The notes beneath the pieces were generated by a model. It did not search any database and was not told where the DNA came from. It was given only the letters and a program-made list of their open reading frames with translations. DNA of 64,000 bases from Staphylospora marina (GTDB lineage: Bacteria > Bacillota > Bacilli > Thermoactinomycetales > Thermoactinomycetaceae). Shown in pieces: positions 1 to 8,772 of the stretch (its first letter is position 1; every line of letters starts with the position of its first letter). The DNA lies in assembly GCF_003856495.1 (NCBI RefSeq), contig NZ_CP034118.1, positions 786,001 to 850,000 on the forward strand. The letters are read 5' to 3'. The position numbers were made by a program, and so were the translations under genes.

Positions 1-30
1 ATCATTTCGCCGTCGTACACAGAAGCCGTT

Positions 31-74
31 CGGCCTCCGGGGACGGATCCCGTCTTTGGAGGCCGTGTTTTTTT
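31..74 (+). terminator. Rho-independent terminator of a gene left of the window
   Basis: An 8-bp perfect stem CGGCCTCC (31-38) / GGAGGCCG (58-65) is followed by TGTTTTTTT. It must end transcription from a gene lying outside the window. Confidence 0.75.
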
Positions 75-177
75 CGGAGCTGCCCGAAACTTTTGATTTG
101 AAACGTGCATGGAGCAAAACCACCGTCACCGTTCGTGTCATTTGTTTTTTTCCCGAACCCGTCAGGGTTTTTCTTTT

Positions 178-243
178 TTTATCCGTCTCTTTACCATGCG
201 TTTACGATCGTTTGATTGAACGACAACAGACAAATCGTATCAT
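178..243 (+). promoter_or_regulatory. Putative Pho box and promoter of the pst operon
   Basis: Four TTTANC-like half-sites are spaced by about one helical turn: TTTATC at 178, TTTACC at 190, TTTACG at 201 and TTTGAT at 211. A -10-like TATCAT lies at 238-243. PhoP of Bacillus binds TT(A/T/C)ACA direct repeats with about 11-bp spacing upstream of pstS. The match is by eye and the half-sites are imperfect. Confidence 0.45.
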
Positions 244-287
244 TCAAAGTGTTGAACGGAAATCTTCCCGAATCAGGGGGACTGCAC

Positions 288-1220
288 ATGTTCAGGAAAG
301 GACTCGTGATGGGCGTCATTTTTGCGCTGGCAATCGGAGTGGCGGGTTGCGGAGACGGCCGGACCGACTCCGGAAACGGTGGAGAGGAATGGATCGGTAC
401 CGTCAAGATTGACGGATCCAGTACCGTTTACCCCGTATCACAGGCCGTTGCCGAAGAATTCATGAAAAAACATCCGGGGGTCAAGGTGACCGTGGGTGAA
501 TCGGGGACCGGTGGCGGTTTCAAGAAAATGGCCGCGGGTGAGATTGACATCGCGGATGCTTCCCGTCCGATCAAGGACGAAGAAAGGCAGGAGGCGGCCG
601 CCAAAGGCATCGAGCCGGTGGAAATCCCGGTGGCCTATGACGGAATCGCCGTCGTCGTCAACAAGGAAAACACCTTTATCGACAGTCTGACGGTTGAAGA
701 GCTGAAAAGAATCTGGGAACCCGGCAGCAAGGTGAAAACATGGAAAGATGTCCGCACGGAGTGGCCGGCCGAACCGATCAAACTGTACGGTCCCGGGACC
801 GCATCCGGAACGTTCGATTATTTCACGGGGGAAATCGTGGGTGAAGAAGGCAAGTGTCGGACGGACTACACGGCTTCCGAGGATGACAACGTGATCGTGA
901 GAGGCGTTCAGGGAGACAAGGGAGCGCTCGGCTACTTCGGTTATGCCTACTATCTCGAAAACAAAGACAAGCTGAATATCGTGAAAATCGACGCCGGCAA
1001 GGGGCCGGTGGAACCGACCGAAACAACGATCAATGACGGCACGTATTTTCCGCTGTCCCGCAAAGTTTTCATCTATCCGGACAGAAAAGCCTTGGAACGT
1101 CCGGAAATCCGGGAATTCGTCAGATTTTATCTGGAAGTCGCGAAAGACATGGTCCGGGAAACGGGATACGTTCCGCTTCCGGACGCTGACTATCAAAAAA
1201 GTCTCGAGCTGGTGAAATAA
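288..1220 (+). CDS. pstS: Phosphate ABC transporter substrate-binding lipoprotein PstS
   Basis: Extracytoplasmic phosphate-binding protein that delivers Pi to the PstC/PstA permease. The 310-residue product starts with a lipoprotein signal peptide ending in VAGC (Cys21), so it should be anchored on the outer face of the membrane. The family signature GSSTVYPV, the glycine-rich GESGTGGGF segment, DASRPI and a GTASGTF loop are the expected phosphate-contact regions. The ATG at 288 is chosen because the signal peptide begins there and CAGGGGGA precedes it; the longer frame from 216 adds only 24 hydrophilic residues. First gene of pstSCAB. Confidence 0.95.
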   Translation: MFRKGLVMGVIFALAIGVAGCGDGRTDSGNGGEEWIGTVKIDGSSTVYPVSQAVAEEFMKKHPGVKVTVGESGTGGGFKKMAAGEIDIADASRPIKDEERQEAAAKGIEPVEIPVAYDGIAVVVNKENTFIDSLTVEELKRIWEPGSKVKTWKDVRTEWPAEPIKLYGPGTASGTFDYFTGEIVGEEGKCRTDYTASEDDNVIVRGVQGDKGALGYFGYAYYLENKDKLNIVKIDAGKGPVEPTETTINDGTYFPLSRKVFIYPDRKALERPEIREFVRFYLEVAKDMVRETGYVPLPDADYQKSLELVK

Positions 1221-1304
1221 ACCGGCTTCATGGGCCCTTCAAGGCCCCCTTTTCATGAAGAACGGATGTTGATTTTTTGTGTTCAGGAAGAGGAGGGACG
1301 GTGC

Positions 1305-2243
1305 ATGCATCCGGAAACCCGGGCAGATGCGGGCATCCACCCGTTCAAAAAGAAAAAGGCCAGAAGTGCGTACGAGGCCGCGATCCCGTTCATGTTGCTC
1401 ATTTGTGCGCTCATTTCCGTCTTCACGACGATAGCCATCATCGTCACCCTGGTGGTTGAAACCGCATCGTTTCTTGAAACGGTTTCATGGGTCGAGTTTT
1501 TGACCGATTCCAGATGGACCGTCCTGTTCAGTGAGGACCGGCAACATTTCGGCATTCTTCCGCTGGTTGCCGGCACGATGTTGATCAGTGGCATTGCCGC
1601 CATGGTGGCCGTTCCCGTGGGACTCGCCACTGCCGTTTATCTGAGTGAGTATGCCCCGGACCGTGTGAGACGTGCGTTAAAGCCCGTCCTGGAAATTTTG
1701 GCGGGCATACCGACCGTCGTGTACGGCTATTTTTGCATCACGTTTGTCACGCCGCTTCTTCGCGAATTCATCCCCGGTTTGAATTTCTTCAACGCGCTCA
1801 GCGCGGGACTTGTCGTCGGAATCATGATCATTCCCATGATCGCCTCCATGAGTGAAGACGCCATGAGTGCCGTGCCGAAAAGCATCCGGGAAGCTGCGTA
1901 CGGACTCGGGGCCACACGGCTGGAAGTTTCGGTGAAAACGGTTCTCCCCGCCGCTTTGTCCGGGGTCATCGCGTCGTTTGTATTGGCCTTGTCGCGGGCC
2001 ATCGGAGAAACCATGATCGTGGCCATCGCAGCCGGAGGAACTCCCAACCTGACCCTGGATCCCACGGAATCGGTCCAGACGATGACCGCTTTCATGGTGC
2101 AGGCGGCTTTCGGCGATGTTTCCCATGAAAGCACGGCGTACAGATCGATTTATGCGGTGGGCATGTCCCTGTTCCTCATGACCTTGCTGATAAATTTGGT
2201 GGCCGGGTACATCTCCCGTCGCTTCAAGGAGGAGTACAGATGA
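1305..2243 (+). CDS. pstC: Phosphate ABC transporter permease PstC
   Basis: First of the two membrane subunits of the high-affinity phosphate transporter. The 312-residue protein has six predicted membrane segments and the BPD_transp_1 core, with the conserved [12 protein letters not shown] stretch and the EAA-type loop ([12 protein letters not shown]) that docks on PstB. The ATG at 1305 follows GAGGAGG at proper spacing; an upstream in-frame start at 1230 has no good ribosome site. It lies 84 bp after pstS and overlaps pstA by 4 bp (ATGA), implying translational coupling. Confidence 0.94.
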   Translation: MHPETRADAGIHPFKKKKARSAYEAAIPFMLLICALISVFTTIAIIVTLVVETASFLETVSWVEFLTDSRWTVLFSEDRQHFGILPLVAGTMLISGIAAMVAVPVGLATAVYLSEYAPDRVRRALKPVLEILAGIPTVVYGYFCITFVTPLLREFIPGLNFFNALSAGLVVGIMIIPMIASMSEDAMSAVPKSIREAAYGLGATRLEVSVKTVLPAALSGVIASFVLALSRAIGETMIVAIAAGGTPNLTLDPTESVQTMTAFMVQAAFGDVSHESTAYRSIYAVGMSLFLMTLLINLVAGYISRRFKEEYR

Positions 2244-3148
2244 TGGCGGAACAGACGCTGACGGGACAACAGACGGTTTCGACCCCGGATTTTGCGTCAT
2301 CCGGTCTTCGGAAGAAAACCCGCCGATGGAAAAACCATGCGGCACACGTCCTGTTCCTGTTGGCCGCGTTGTTCGGACTGGTGGTGCTCATGATTTTGCT
2401 GGCGGACATCATTCACAGAGGATGGGCTTGGCTCACGCCGGATTTCTTTGACAATTATGCGTCCCGTTTTCCTTCCCGATCCGGAATCAAGGCAGCCCTT
2501 TGGGGTTCCGTCACGGTGATGACCGTGACCGCTCCGCTCACGTTTGTTTTGGGTGTGTCCACGGCCGTCTATCTCGAAGAGTATGCCGGAAAAGGGTGGC
2601 TCAGCAGCCTGATCCGGATCAACATCAGCAATCTGGCAGGGGTGCCCTCCATCGTGTTCGGCATGTTGGGTCTCACCCTGTTCGTTCGCGGGATGGAGTT
2701 GGGCAGAAGCGTGCTCGCCGGTGCACTCACCCTGACGCTTCTGGTGCTTCCGGTGGTGATCGTGGCGGCCGGAGAGGCCATCGCCGGCGTTCCGGACATG
2801 TTGCGTCACGCGGCATATGCCTTGGGAGCCACGCGTTGGCAGGCCATTTGCCGCGTGGTGCTTCCGTATGCCTTTCCGGGGATCCTGACCGGGACCATTC
2901 TGGCCTTGTCCCGGGCGCTCGGGGAAACCGCTCCGCTGATCATGATCGGAACCGCCACGTATCTTGCCTTTACGCCGTCATCCCTCATGGATGAGTTCAC
3001 GGTGCTCCCGTTGCAGATCTACAACTGGATTGCCCAGCCCAAAGAGGAATTCCGGTTTTTGGCTGCGGCCGGAATCATCGTGATGCTGGGCTTGCTCCTG
3101 TCCATGAACGCCTTTGCCATTTGGATCAGGAACAAATATCGCCGCTGA
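2240..3148 (+). CDS. pstA: Phosphate ABC transporter permease PstA
   Basis: Second membrane subunit of the phosphate transporter, 302 residues with six predicted membrane segments. The [12 protein letters not shown] segment and the EAA-type loop [12 protein letters not shown] match PstA. The first codons are ATG ATG, so translation may start at 2240 or 2243. The start overlaps the pstC stop codon, typical of stoichiometric coupling of the two permeases. Sequence similarity between the PstC and PstA loops is what one expects for this heterodimer. Confidence 0.94.
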   Translation: MMAEQTLTGQQTVSTPDFASSGLRKKTRRWKNHAAHVLFLLAALFGLVVLMILLADIIHRGWAWLTPDFFDNYASRFPSRSGIKAALWGSVTVMTVTAPLTFVLGVSTAVYLEEYAGKGWLSSLIRINISNLAGVPSIVFGMLGLTLFVRGMELGRSVLAGALTLTLLVLPVVIVAAGEAIAGVPDMLRHAAYALGATRWQAICRVVLPYAFPGILTGTILALSRALGETAPLIMIGTATYLAFTPSSLMDEFTVLPLQIYNWIAQPKEEFRFLAAAGIIVMLGLLLSMNAFAIWIRNKYRR

Positions 3149-3172
3149 CGCGGAAGAAAGGGGAGATTCGGT

Positions 3173-3931
3173 ATGAACGGACCGGCCGTCTCCGTCAGAG
3201 ACCTCAACCTGTGGTACGGCAACAAACATGTTCTCAAACAAATCAACATGGACATCACGGGAAAATCCGTGACTGCACTGATCGGTCCCTCCGGGTGCGG
3301 CAAATCGAGCTTTCTCCGTACGCTCAACCGGATGAATGACCTGATTCCGTCGGTGCGGATGGAAGGGGGAATCAGGATCCACGGCCATGACATTTACGGG
3401 GAAGACGTGGAAGTGGAGATGCTCCGAAAACGGGTGGGCATGGTTTTCCAAGCGCCCAATCCGTTTCCGAAGAGCATTTATGACAATGTGGCGTACGGAC
3501 CGCGGATTCACGGAATCAAGGACAGGCGCAAGCTGGATGAGCGGGTGGAGCGCAGCCTGCGTCAAGCCGCTTTGTGGGACGAAGTGAAAGACCGGCTGAA
3601 AGACCGGGCGACCGGACTTTCCGGCGGCCAACAACAACGCCTCTGCATCGCACGCGCATTGGCCGTGGAACCGGACATTTTGTTGATGGACGAACCGACG
3701 TCCGCTTTGGATCCCGTCTCCACACTGAAAATCGAGGAACTTATCCAGGATTTGAAGCGGAACTACACCATCGTGATCGTCACGCACAACATGCAGCAGG
3801 CGGCGCGGATCTCGGACCGGACCGCATTCTTTCTCGACGGTCATCTCGTCGAATACGACCGGACCGACAAGCTGTTTTCCAATCCCGAAGACAAGCGGAC
3901 GGAGGACTATATCGCCGGACGATTCGGCTGA
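3173..3931 (+). CDS. pstB: Phosphate ABC transporter ATPase PstB
   Basis: ATPase that powers phosphate import. The 252-residue protein shows Walker A (GPSGCGKSS), the Q-loop in [15 protein letters not shown], the signature LSGGQQQR, Walker B ([12 protein letters not shown]) and a switch His in VTHNMQQA. The [14 protein letters not shown] segment is specific to PstB among ABC ATPases. It begins 24 bp after pstA behind GGAGA. No phoU follows; the next gene is an unrelated exporter with its own promoter, so the operon probably ends here, although no terminator is visible. Confidence 0.96.
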   Translation: MNGPAVSVRDLNLWYGNKHVLKQINMDITGKSVTALIGPSGCGKSSFLRTLNRMNDLIPSVRMEGGIRIHGHDIYGEDVEVEMLRKRVGMVFQAPNPFPKSIYDNVAYGPRIHGIKDRRKLDERVERSLRQAALWDEVKDRLKDRATGLSGGQQQRLCIARALAVEPDILLMDEPTSALDPVSTLKIEELIQDLKRNYTIVIVTHNMQQAARISDRTAFFLDGHLVEYDRTDKLFSNPEDKRTEDYIAGRFG

Positions 3932-4116
3932 GGGGGAATGACGCTGTCATGTCCGTTGGATCGATCGCCGGAAGGGCTCCTGCCTCTGATGGGCTCCCGT
4001 CTGGAAACGGTCATCGGCCGGGCTGTGATGAACAAACGGTTTCGGATCCGCGGGAGATCCCACAGATCGGGGTCGGCGGATGGTCGGAACCGAATTTTTT
4101 TGTATCACAAACGGTA

Positions 4117-4145
4117 TTGAACATTCAAAAAATTAATGATATTAT
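4117..4145 (+). promoter_or_regulatory. Sigma-A promoter of the TSUP exporter gene
   Basis: TTGAAC (4117-4122) and TATTAT (4140-4145) are separated by exactly 17 bp in an A+T-rich patch. The expected transcription start is near 4152, at the edge of the palindrome that follows. Confidence 0.75.
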
Positions 4146-4153
4146 TGTCGTAT

Positions 4154-4170
4154 CCCTGAGTAATCAGGTC
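4154..4170. promoter_or_regulatory. Palindromic operator candidate for the Rrf2-type regulator
   Basis: CCTGA (4155-4159) and TCAGG (4164-4168) form a perfect inverted repeat around GTAA, placed at the predicted transcription start. A repressor bound here would block the exporter promoter. The Rrf2 gene two loci downstream is the obvious candidate, and the CCTGA-N4-TCAGG core is reminiscent of IscR-type sites. Assignment is inference. Confidence 0.5.
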
Positions 4171-4214
4171 TGGAATCTCAAGAATCCTCGCGGTTCCGGA
4201 GAGGAAGATGCCTC

Positions 4215-5096
4215 ATGCGGAGACTGGTGGTTTTGGCGCTGATCGGTTTTGCGGCTCAATTGGTGGACGGCGCGCTCGGCATGGCCTACGGTGTCACCTC
4301 CACGTCCCTCCTGCTGGTGGCCGGACTGGCTCCTGCCGTGGCGTCTGCATCGGTACACATCGCCGAAGTGGTGACCACCGCGGCTTCCGGCGTGGCCCAC
4401 ATCCGGTTCGGGAACGTTGACAAGGAGACGGTGTGGAAACTCACCGTTCCGGGGGCGGTGGGAGCTTTTTCCGGTGCGACGTTTCTCAGTCATCTTCCGG
4501 GAGACCTGGTAAAACCGTATGTAGCCGGCTTTCTGTTTTTGCTGGGGTGTTATGTATTGGTTCGCTTCCTGAGAGGAAACATTCGGCGGTCCCGACCCCG
4601 GGGTTCCACCCGAAAACGGGCAATGGCTCCTCTCGGGTTGATGGCCGGTTTTCTGGACGCGTCCGGTGGCGGTGGATGGGGCCCGTTGGCCACGCCGGTG
4701 TTGCTCGCCAGAAACGATCTCGAAGTGCGCAAGGTGATCGGCTCGGTCGATACCAGTGAATTTGCCATCGCTGTCTCCGCATCAGTGGGATTCTTTTTGT
4801 CGCTCGGGCTGGAACAGGTGCACTGGGAGTGGGTGTTTGCCCTGATGATCGGCGGAGTGTGCGCCGCCCCGTTGGCCGCTTGGATCGTGAGGAAAATCCC
4901 TCAGCAGATCTTGGGTGTGCTGGTGGGGGGAATCATCCTGGTGACCAATGCGCGCATCCTGATGGAGGCGTTCGGGTGGAGTCCGTCCGCGCGCACGCTC
5001 ACGTATGCCGTTTTGGTCGGAGTATGGATTGCCAGTGTCGGATATGCCATCACCCACCACAAGAAAAACGCCGCTCTGGATCGGGAGATTCCGTGA
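4215..5096 (+). CDS. TSUP-family sulfite/organosulfonate exporter (TauE/SafE)
   Basis: Membrane protein of the TauE/SafE (TSUP) family, whose characterised members move sulfite, sulfoacetate, thiosulfate or related anions. The 293-residue chain has about eight hydrophobic segments and two related halves, each beginning with an acidic-glycine motif (QLVDGALGMAYG near residue 15; FLDASGGGGWGP near residue 148). The ATG at 4215 follows AGAGGAAG. It sits under its own promoter with a palindrome and is followed by an Rrf2-type regulator, so a role in sulfur stress or sulfur metabolism is a reasonable inference. The substrate cannot be read from sequence. Confidence 0.85.
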   Translation: MRRLVVLALIGFAAQLVDGALGMAYGVTSTSLLLVAGLAPAVASASVHIAEVVTTAASGVAHIRFGNVDKETVWKLTVPGAVGAFSGATFLSHLPGDLVKPYVAGFLFLLGCYVLVRFLRGNIRRSRPRGSTRKRAMAPLGLMAGFLDASGGGGWGPLATPVLLARNDLEVRKVIGSVDTSEFAIAVSASVGFFLSLGLEQVHWEWVFALMIGGVCAAPLAAWIVRKIPQQILGVLVGGIILVTNARILMEAFGWSPSARTLTYAVLVGVWIASVGYAITHHKKNAALDREIP

Positions 5097-5182
5097 CTCG
5101 CGGTCATCGGCGGTAAAGAAAATGGTGCGGCGTGAGTTCATGGACAACAGATTGAGGGGGAAAGGGTGACGACCCGAACCGA

Positions 5183-5593
5183 GTGAAAGTGTCCAGCAAG
5201 GGAGAATATGCACTCCGTGCCTTGATCGCCCTCGGAAAACGCGGCCAAGAAGTGATGCCCGTGGCTGACATTGCACAGGAGACGCATGTGCCCGTCCATT
5301 ATTTGGAGCAAATCCTGCTGCAGCTCAACCGTTGCGGGTATTTGCAGAGCAAGCGTGGTGCCGGCGGAGGTTACCGCCTTCGCCTGAATCCCGAAGAGAT
5401 CTTCATCGGTGATGTGATCCGGCAGCTGGAAGGGCCGCTTGCCCCGATGAACTGTGTCAGCACGACCCGTTACGAATGGTGTGAATTGGAACCGGAATGC
5501 CTGCTCCGGCCGCTATGGGCCAAAGTTCGGGATACCGTGGCCGAGGTGCTGGACCGGACGACGTTGGCCGATTTGCTTGAGAAAAGAATTTGA
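5183..5593 (+). CDS. Rrf2-family transcriptional regulator with a three-cysteine cluster
   Basis: 136-residue winged-helix regulator of the Rrf2 family (relatives: IscR, NsrR, CymR). The N-terminus VKVSSKGEYALRAL, the HTH around VPVHYLEQILLQL and the wing motif SKRGAGGGYRL are diagnostic. Three cysteines follow in NCVSTTRYEWC and ELEPEC (spacing C-X8-C-X5-C), as in Fe-S-binding members; CymR lacks them. GTG at 5183 is chosen because the family starts with MK(V/I)S; the ribosome site is poor. It lies 86 bp behind the TSUP gene and probably represses it through the palindrome at 4154-4170. Confidence 0.88.
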   Translation: MKVSSKGEYALRALIALGKRGQEVMPVADIAQETHVPVHYLEQILLQLNRCGYLQSKRGAGGGYRLRLNPEEIFIGDVIRQLEGPLAPMNCVSTTRYEWCELEPECLLRPLWAKVRDTVAEVLDRTTLADLLEKRI

Positions 5594-5596
5594 CCG

Positions 5597-5618
5597 ACCG
5601 CAGGGGCGGCGGTTTTTT
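5597..5618 (+). terminator. Terminator of the TSUP-Rrf2 unit
   Basis: ACCGC (5597-5601) pairs with GCGGT (5609-5613) and a T-run follows directly. The stem is short. Confidence 0.6.
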
Positions 5619-5645
5619 GCTTATTTCCGGTAATCGACATACGAT

Positions 5646-5674
5646 TTGTAAGCGATCGGGCGGAAGGTTATAAT
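5646..5674 (+). promoter_or_regulatory. Sigma-A promoter of namA
   Basis: TTGTAA (5646-5651), 17-bp spacer, TATAAT (5669-5674). The leader to the namA start is about 90 bases. Confidence 0.7.
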
Positions 5675-5771
5675 GACAGGGAAGGCAAGAATGATGCGGA
5701 ACGTCGTCCGCTGAGTGGTCGGCGATCCCGAAACACACACTCACTACAAAGATCAAGGAGGAACTTCTTCC

Positions 5772-6791
5772 ATGTCTTTGCTGTCTGCGCCGTTTCAGCT
5801 CAAGGGGCTGTCGCTGAAGAACCGGATCGTGATGCCTCCGATGTGCCAATATTCCGTATGGAACGAAGACGGGATCCCGAACGATTGGCACTTCGTTCAC
5901 TATGTCTCGCGTGCGGTCGGGGGCACCGGCCTCATCATCATTGAAATGACCGATGTCGAACCGGATGGCAGAATCACCAACCGGGATCTGGGGCTTTGGT
6001 CGGATGAACACATTCCGGCGTTTGCCCGCATCATTTCGGAAGCCAAGAAGCACGGAGCAAAAATCGGCATCCAAATCGCTCATGCCGGTCGCAAGGCGGA
6101 AGACGCGGAAACGCCCGTCGCTCCTTCCGCCGTTCCGTTCAGTCAGAAGTTCCGCACGCCGCGGGCTCTCACCACTTCGGAAGTGAAAGAATTGGTACGC
6201 AAATTCGCCGCCGCCGCCCGTCGCGCCGTCGAAGCCGGAGTGGACACCATCGAGCTGCACGGGGCGCACGGCTATCTGATTCATCAGTTCCATTCTCCTT
6301 CCATCAACCGGCGGGATGATGAATACGGACGGGATCTTGCTTTGTTCGGCGTCGAAGTGATCCGGGCGGTCAAAGAAGTGATGCCGGAAGACATGCCGCT
6401 GATCATGCGCGTGTCGGCGGTGGAATACATGGACGGGGGATACGGTCTGGATCACGTCCTGGAGCTGTGCCGCCGCTATCGGGATGCAGGGGTCGACATG
6501 TTTCACGTTTCCAGTGGAGGGGAAGCTCCTCCGGGCAGCCGGAAACCGGAGGACAAACCGGGGTATCAGGTGGCGTTCGCACGACAAATCAAACATGCAC
6601 TCAACGTCCCGGTGATCGCCGTCGGACGGCTGGAAGATCCGCATCTGGCGGAATCCGTGCTGGCCGCGGGGGATGCGGATCTCATCGCCGTGGGCCGTGC
6701 CATGCTGAAAGATCCTTACTGGGCCCTGCATGCCATCGAAGCGCTGGACGGCAAAGTGGAGCCCCCGGTTCAATACCGGAGAGGATTTTGA
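5772..6791 (+). CDS. namA: NADPH dehydrogenase NamA (YqjM-type old yellow enzyme)
   Basis: FMN-dependent ene-reductase reducing alpha,beta-unsaturated carbonyls and nitro compounds with NADPH; cytosolic, likely a detoxification enzyme. The 339-residue protein matches the YqjM subgroup: MPPMCQYS near residue 22 carries the Cys and Tyr characteristic of that class, HGAHGYLIHQF carries the substrate-binding His pair, and the C-terminal RRGF supplies the arginine finger used between subunits. ATG 5772 follows AAGGAGG. Monocistronic between its own promoter and a terminator. Confidence 0.93.
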   Translation: MSLLSAPFQLKGLSLKNRIVMPPMCQYSVWNEDGIPNDWHFVHYVSRAVGGTGLIIIEMTDVEPDGRITNRDLGLWSDEHIPAFARIISEAKKHGAKIGIQIAHAGRKAEDAETPVAPSAVPFSQKFRTPRALTTSEVKELVRKFAAAARRAVEAGVDTIELHGAHGYLIHQFHSPSINRRDDEYGRDLALFGVEVIRAVKEVMPEDMPLIMRVSAVEYMDGGYGLDHVLELCRRYRDAGVDMFHVSSGGEAPPGSRKPEDKPGYQVAFARQIKHALNVPVIAVGRLEDPHLAESVLAAGDADLIAVGRAMLKDPYWALHAIEALDGKVEPPVQYRRGF

Positions 6792-6820
6792 CGCAAAAAA
6801 CACGTGAAGAATGGATTCGG

Positions 6821-6866
6821 CGAGGTTTCCGAGAGGTTTCCGAACGGAACCTCGCTTTCGTTTTTT
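6821..6866 (+). terminator. Terminator of namA
   Basis: CGAGGTT (6821-6827) pairs with AACCTCG (6848-6854), followed by CTTTCGTTTTTT. Confidence 0.75.
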
Positions 6867-6974
6867 CCGTCCTTGCCGTCATTTTTCCGGGTCCGTCCGT
6901 TCCTTTCAAAGTTGTTTTCATTCGCGTGATCGAATCGCAGGCGATGTCTGCCGAGAAAAATTCTCAATTCCCCT

Positions 6975-7003
6975 TTGACAATGATTCTCATTCTTGATAA
7001 AGT
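6975..7003 (+). promoter_or_regulatory. Fur box overlapping the promoter of the FhuF-like gene
   Basis: TTGACA (6975-6980), 17-bp spacer, TAAAGT (6998-7003). TGACAATGATTCTCA (6976-6990) matches the 7-1-7 Fur consensus TGATAATNATTATCA at 12 of the 14 defined positions and covers the -35 and spacer, so Fe-loaded Fur would occlude RNA polymerase. Confidence 0.75.
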
Positions 7004-7045
7004 GGTGGCAGAAGGAAAATCCGGCGGAAAGTTGGGGAATGGCTC

Positions 7046-7840
7046 ATGCTGATGGTTCATCGTGAAGAGAAACTTTCGGAGTTGGTGAGCAACTGGCCGA
7101 TCCGGATCGGCAGGGAAGGTTCCGCAGTGAGGGAACGGACGGACGCGGTTCGGGGGGAATGGCTCGAATCCCGCTCCCGGCTGGCCGGTGTGCTGGATTC
7201 CATCGGGAAAAAATGGGGTTCCCCGAATTCCAAAGTGACGGCATCCCTTCTGATCAAAGCTTATGCATTGATCCCGTTTGCCATGAGGTGCATCTCCTTC
7301 GCCGATCTTTGTCCGCGAATCGACTTTTCCCGTCTCTCGCTGTCCGTGAAGGAGCAGTGGCTGGAATTTGAACTGGAGGACGAAACCGCGGACGCTTTCG
7401 AAACCGGAAACAGGGATGCCTGGAGAGCGGAACGGGTGGCCGCCCTGTTCAAGGATCATCTGACCGTTCTGATTCGCCGATTGCAGGAAACAACCCGGAT
7501 TCCCGCGGACGTATTGTGGGCCCATGTCGCCTTCAACCTGGATTACTGGTACGGCGTTTGGCAGGAACAAGTTCCGCCGGGGGAGCGGCGCGACATTCTT
7601 CTCGGTGATCGGGAGTTCCTCTTCCGTGAGGCTTCGCCGGAGCTGTTCGGTTGGCATGTCAATCCGCTCAACATTCGGTTCCGGGAAATGGACATTCCCG
7701 ATTGTCCCGGCGCCACGATCCGGGTACGAAGCAAATGTTGTCTGTATTACCGGCTTCCCGGGAAACTTCCCTGTTACACGTGCCCCAAACTGACGGATGA
7801 AGGACGATCGGAACGCTGGAGAGAAACGATGAAACGTTGA
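7046..7840 (+). CDS. FhuF-like ferric-siderophore reductase with C-terminal 2Fe-2S motif
   Basis: 264-residue cytoplasmic protein whose C-terminus, RSKCCLYYRLPGKLPCYTC, has the C-C-X10-C-X2-C arrangement that binds a 2Fe-2S cluster in FhuF-family reductases. These release iron from imported siderophores by reduction. The N-terminal two-thirds is divergent, as is usual for the family. ATG 7046 is used; ATG 7052 is also possible. The Fur box in its promoter independently supports an iron-acquisition role. It stands alone, about 10 kb from the siderophore transporter at 17124-21004, which carries a second Fur box, so the two probably act in one pathway. Confidence 0.82.
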   Translation: MLMVHREEKLSELVSNWPIRIGREGSAVRERTDAVRGEWLESRSRLAGVLDSIGKKWGSPNSKVTASLLIKAYALIPFAMRCISFADLCPRIDFSRLSLSVKEQWLEFELEDETADAFETGNRDAWRAERVAALFKDHLTVLIRRLQETTRIPADVLWAHVAFNLDYWYGVWQEQVPPGERRDILLGDREFLFREASPELFGWHVNPLNIRFREMDIPDCPGATIRVRSKCCLYYRLPGKLPCYTCPKLTDEGRSERWRETMKR

Positions 7841-7863
7841 CGACTCACGGATGGATGCGAACG

Positions 7864-7900
7864 AATCCCCGGTCTGAAGCAGGCGGGGATTTTTGACTTT
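7864..7900 (+). terminator. Terminator of the FhuF-like gene
   Basis: AATCCCCG (7864-7871) pairs perfectly with CGGGGATT (7884-7891), followed by TTTGACTTTT. Confidence 0.75.
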
Positions 7901-7940
7901 TCAGCGGCGTTTCCCGGAAACGGGGAATGCCGTTTTTGTG

Positions 7941-7969
7941 TGGAAACGCCGTGAAAAGTTTGATACAAT
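7941..7969 (+). promoter_or_regulatory. Promoter of the methyltransferase gene (extended -10)
   Basis: TACAAT (7964-7969) is preceded by TGA, giving an extended -10; a weak -35 TGGAAA lies 17 bp upstream at 7941-7946. Confidence 0.5.
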
Positions 7970-7980
7970 GAAAACGAAAC

Positions 7981-8003
7981 TTTGTTTCGCTGAGTGAAAC
8001 AAA
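7981..8003. repeat. 8-bp inverted repeat in the methyltransferase leader
   Basis: TTTGTTTC (7981-7988) and GAAACAAA (7996-8003) form a perfect inverted repeat with a 7-base centre, between the -10 and the ribosome site. An overlapping GAAAC at 7976-7980 can pair with the same GTTTC, so two hairpins compete. It could be an operator or an mRNA structure. Confidence 0.5.
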
Positions 8004-8022
8004 ATGTCCGGGAGGTGCCGGA

Positions 8023-8772
8023 ATGGAAGAAAAGCGGGAAGTCAAACGGCAATTCGGTCAATCGGCGGAGAAGTACGCGGACAGTCAGGTTCACGCCAAG
8101 GGCAAGGATCTGGACTGGATTCGTGAAATCGTCGCCGGAAAGAAGCCGCGTCATTCGTTGGATGTCGCCACCGGAGCCGGGCACGCGGCCTTTGTGTTGA
8201 GTGAATCATCCGAACGGGTGACGGCGTTGGATCTTACGCCGGAAATGCTGGAAGTGGCCGCCGCCGGAGCGGGAAAAAGGAAGTTGACGAACATCCGGTT
8301 CGTGTTGGGAGACGCCGAGGCGCTTCCGTTCGCGGACGGAGAATTCGATGTGGTCTCCTGTCGCATCGCCGCGCATCATTTTCCGGACGTGGACCGGGCG
8401 ATCCGGGAGATGCATCGGGTGCTCGCCGGAGACGGTCTCCTGATCCTGGTCGACAATGTGGTGCCGGATGACCCGGAGAACGCGACATGGTTGAACAAAG
8501 TGGAGAAACTGCGGGATCCGTCTCATGTGCGCTGCCTCACCGCCGGTGAATGGCGCCGGTTGTTCGCGCTGACGGGATTTCGGAATGTGGAGTGCAGGCA
8601 CGTGTGGACCACCGACATGTACATTCCCGATTGGTTGGATCGCATGAACACCCCTCCCGGGCGGAGAAAGGAAATTTTCGAGCTCCTCGAACAGGTCGGC
8701 CCCCGTCCCTGGATCGCGCCGGACGGCAGGCACATCGTGTTGCAAAAGGCCTTGTGGGTGTGTGTGAAATGA
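8023..8772 (+). CDS. Class I SAM-dependent methyltransferase (UbiE/COQ5-like)
   Basis: 249-residue methyltransferase. Motif I is LDVATGAGHAAFVL near residue 45, the acidic loop is LDLTPEML, motif II/III is GDAEALPFADGEFDVV, and HHFPD follows. This is the Methyltransf_11 fold shared by menaquinone/ubiquinone methyltransferases and many small-molecule methyltransferases; the substrate is unknown. It is not menG by context, since no heptaprenyl diphosphate synthase gene is nearby. ATG 8023 follows GGGAGGTG. It has its own promoter with an inverted repeat in the leader. Confidence 0.8.
   Translation: MEEKREVKRQFGQSAEKYADSQVHAKGKDLDWIREIVAGKKPRHSLDVATGAGHAAFVLSESSERVTALDLTPEMLEVAAAGAGKRKLTNIRFVLGDAEALPFADGEFDVVSCRIAAHHFPDVDRAIREMHRVLAGDGLLILVDNVVPDDPENATWLNKVEKLRDPSHVRCLTAGEWRRLFALTGFRNVECRHVWTTDMYIPDWLDRMNTPPGRRKEIFELLEQVGPRPWIAPDGRHIVLQKALWVCVK

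Noticed and set aside
151-180. Short hairpin AACCC/GGGTT with T-run before pstS
   Set aside because: The stem has only five pairs and lies upstream of the predicted promoter; an upstream terminator is already present at 31-74.
3938-4120. 60-codon frame after pstB
   Set aside because: No ribosome site, composition without domain pattern, and it runs into the promoter of the TSUP gene.
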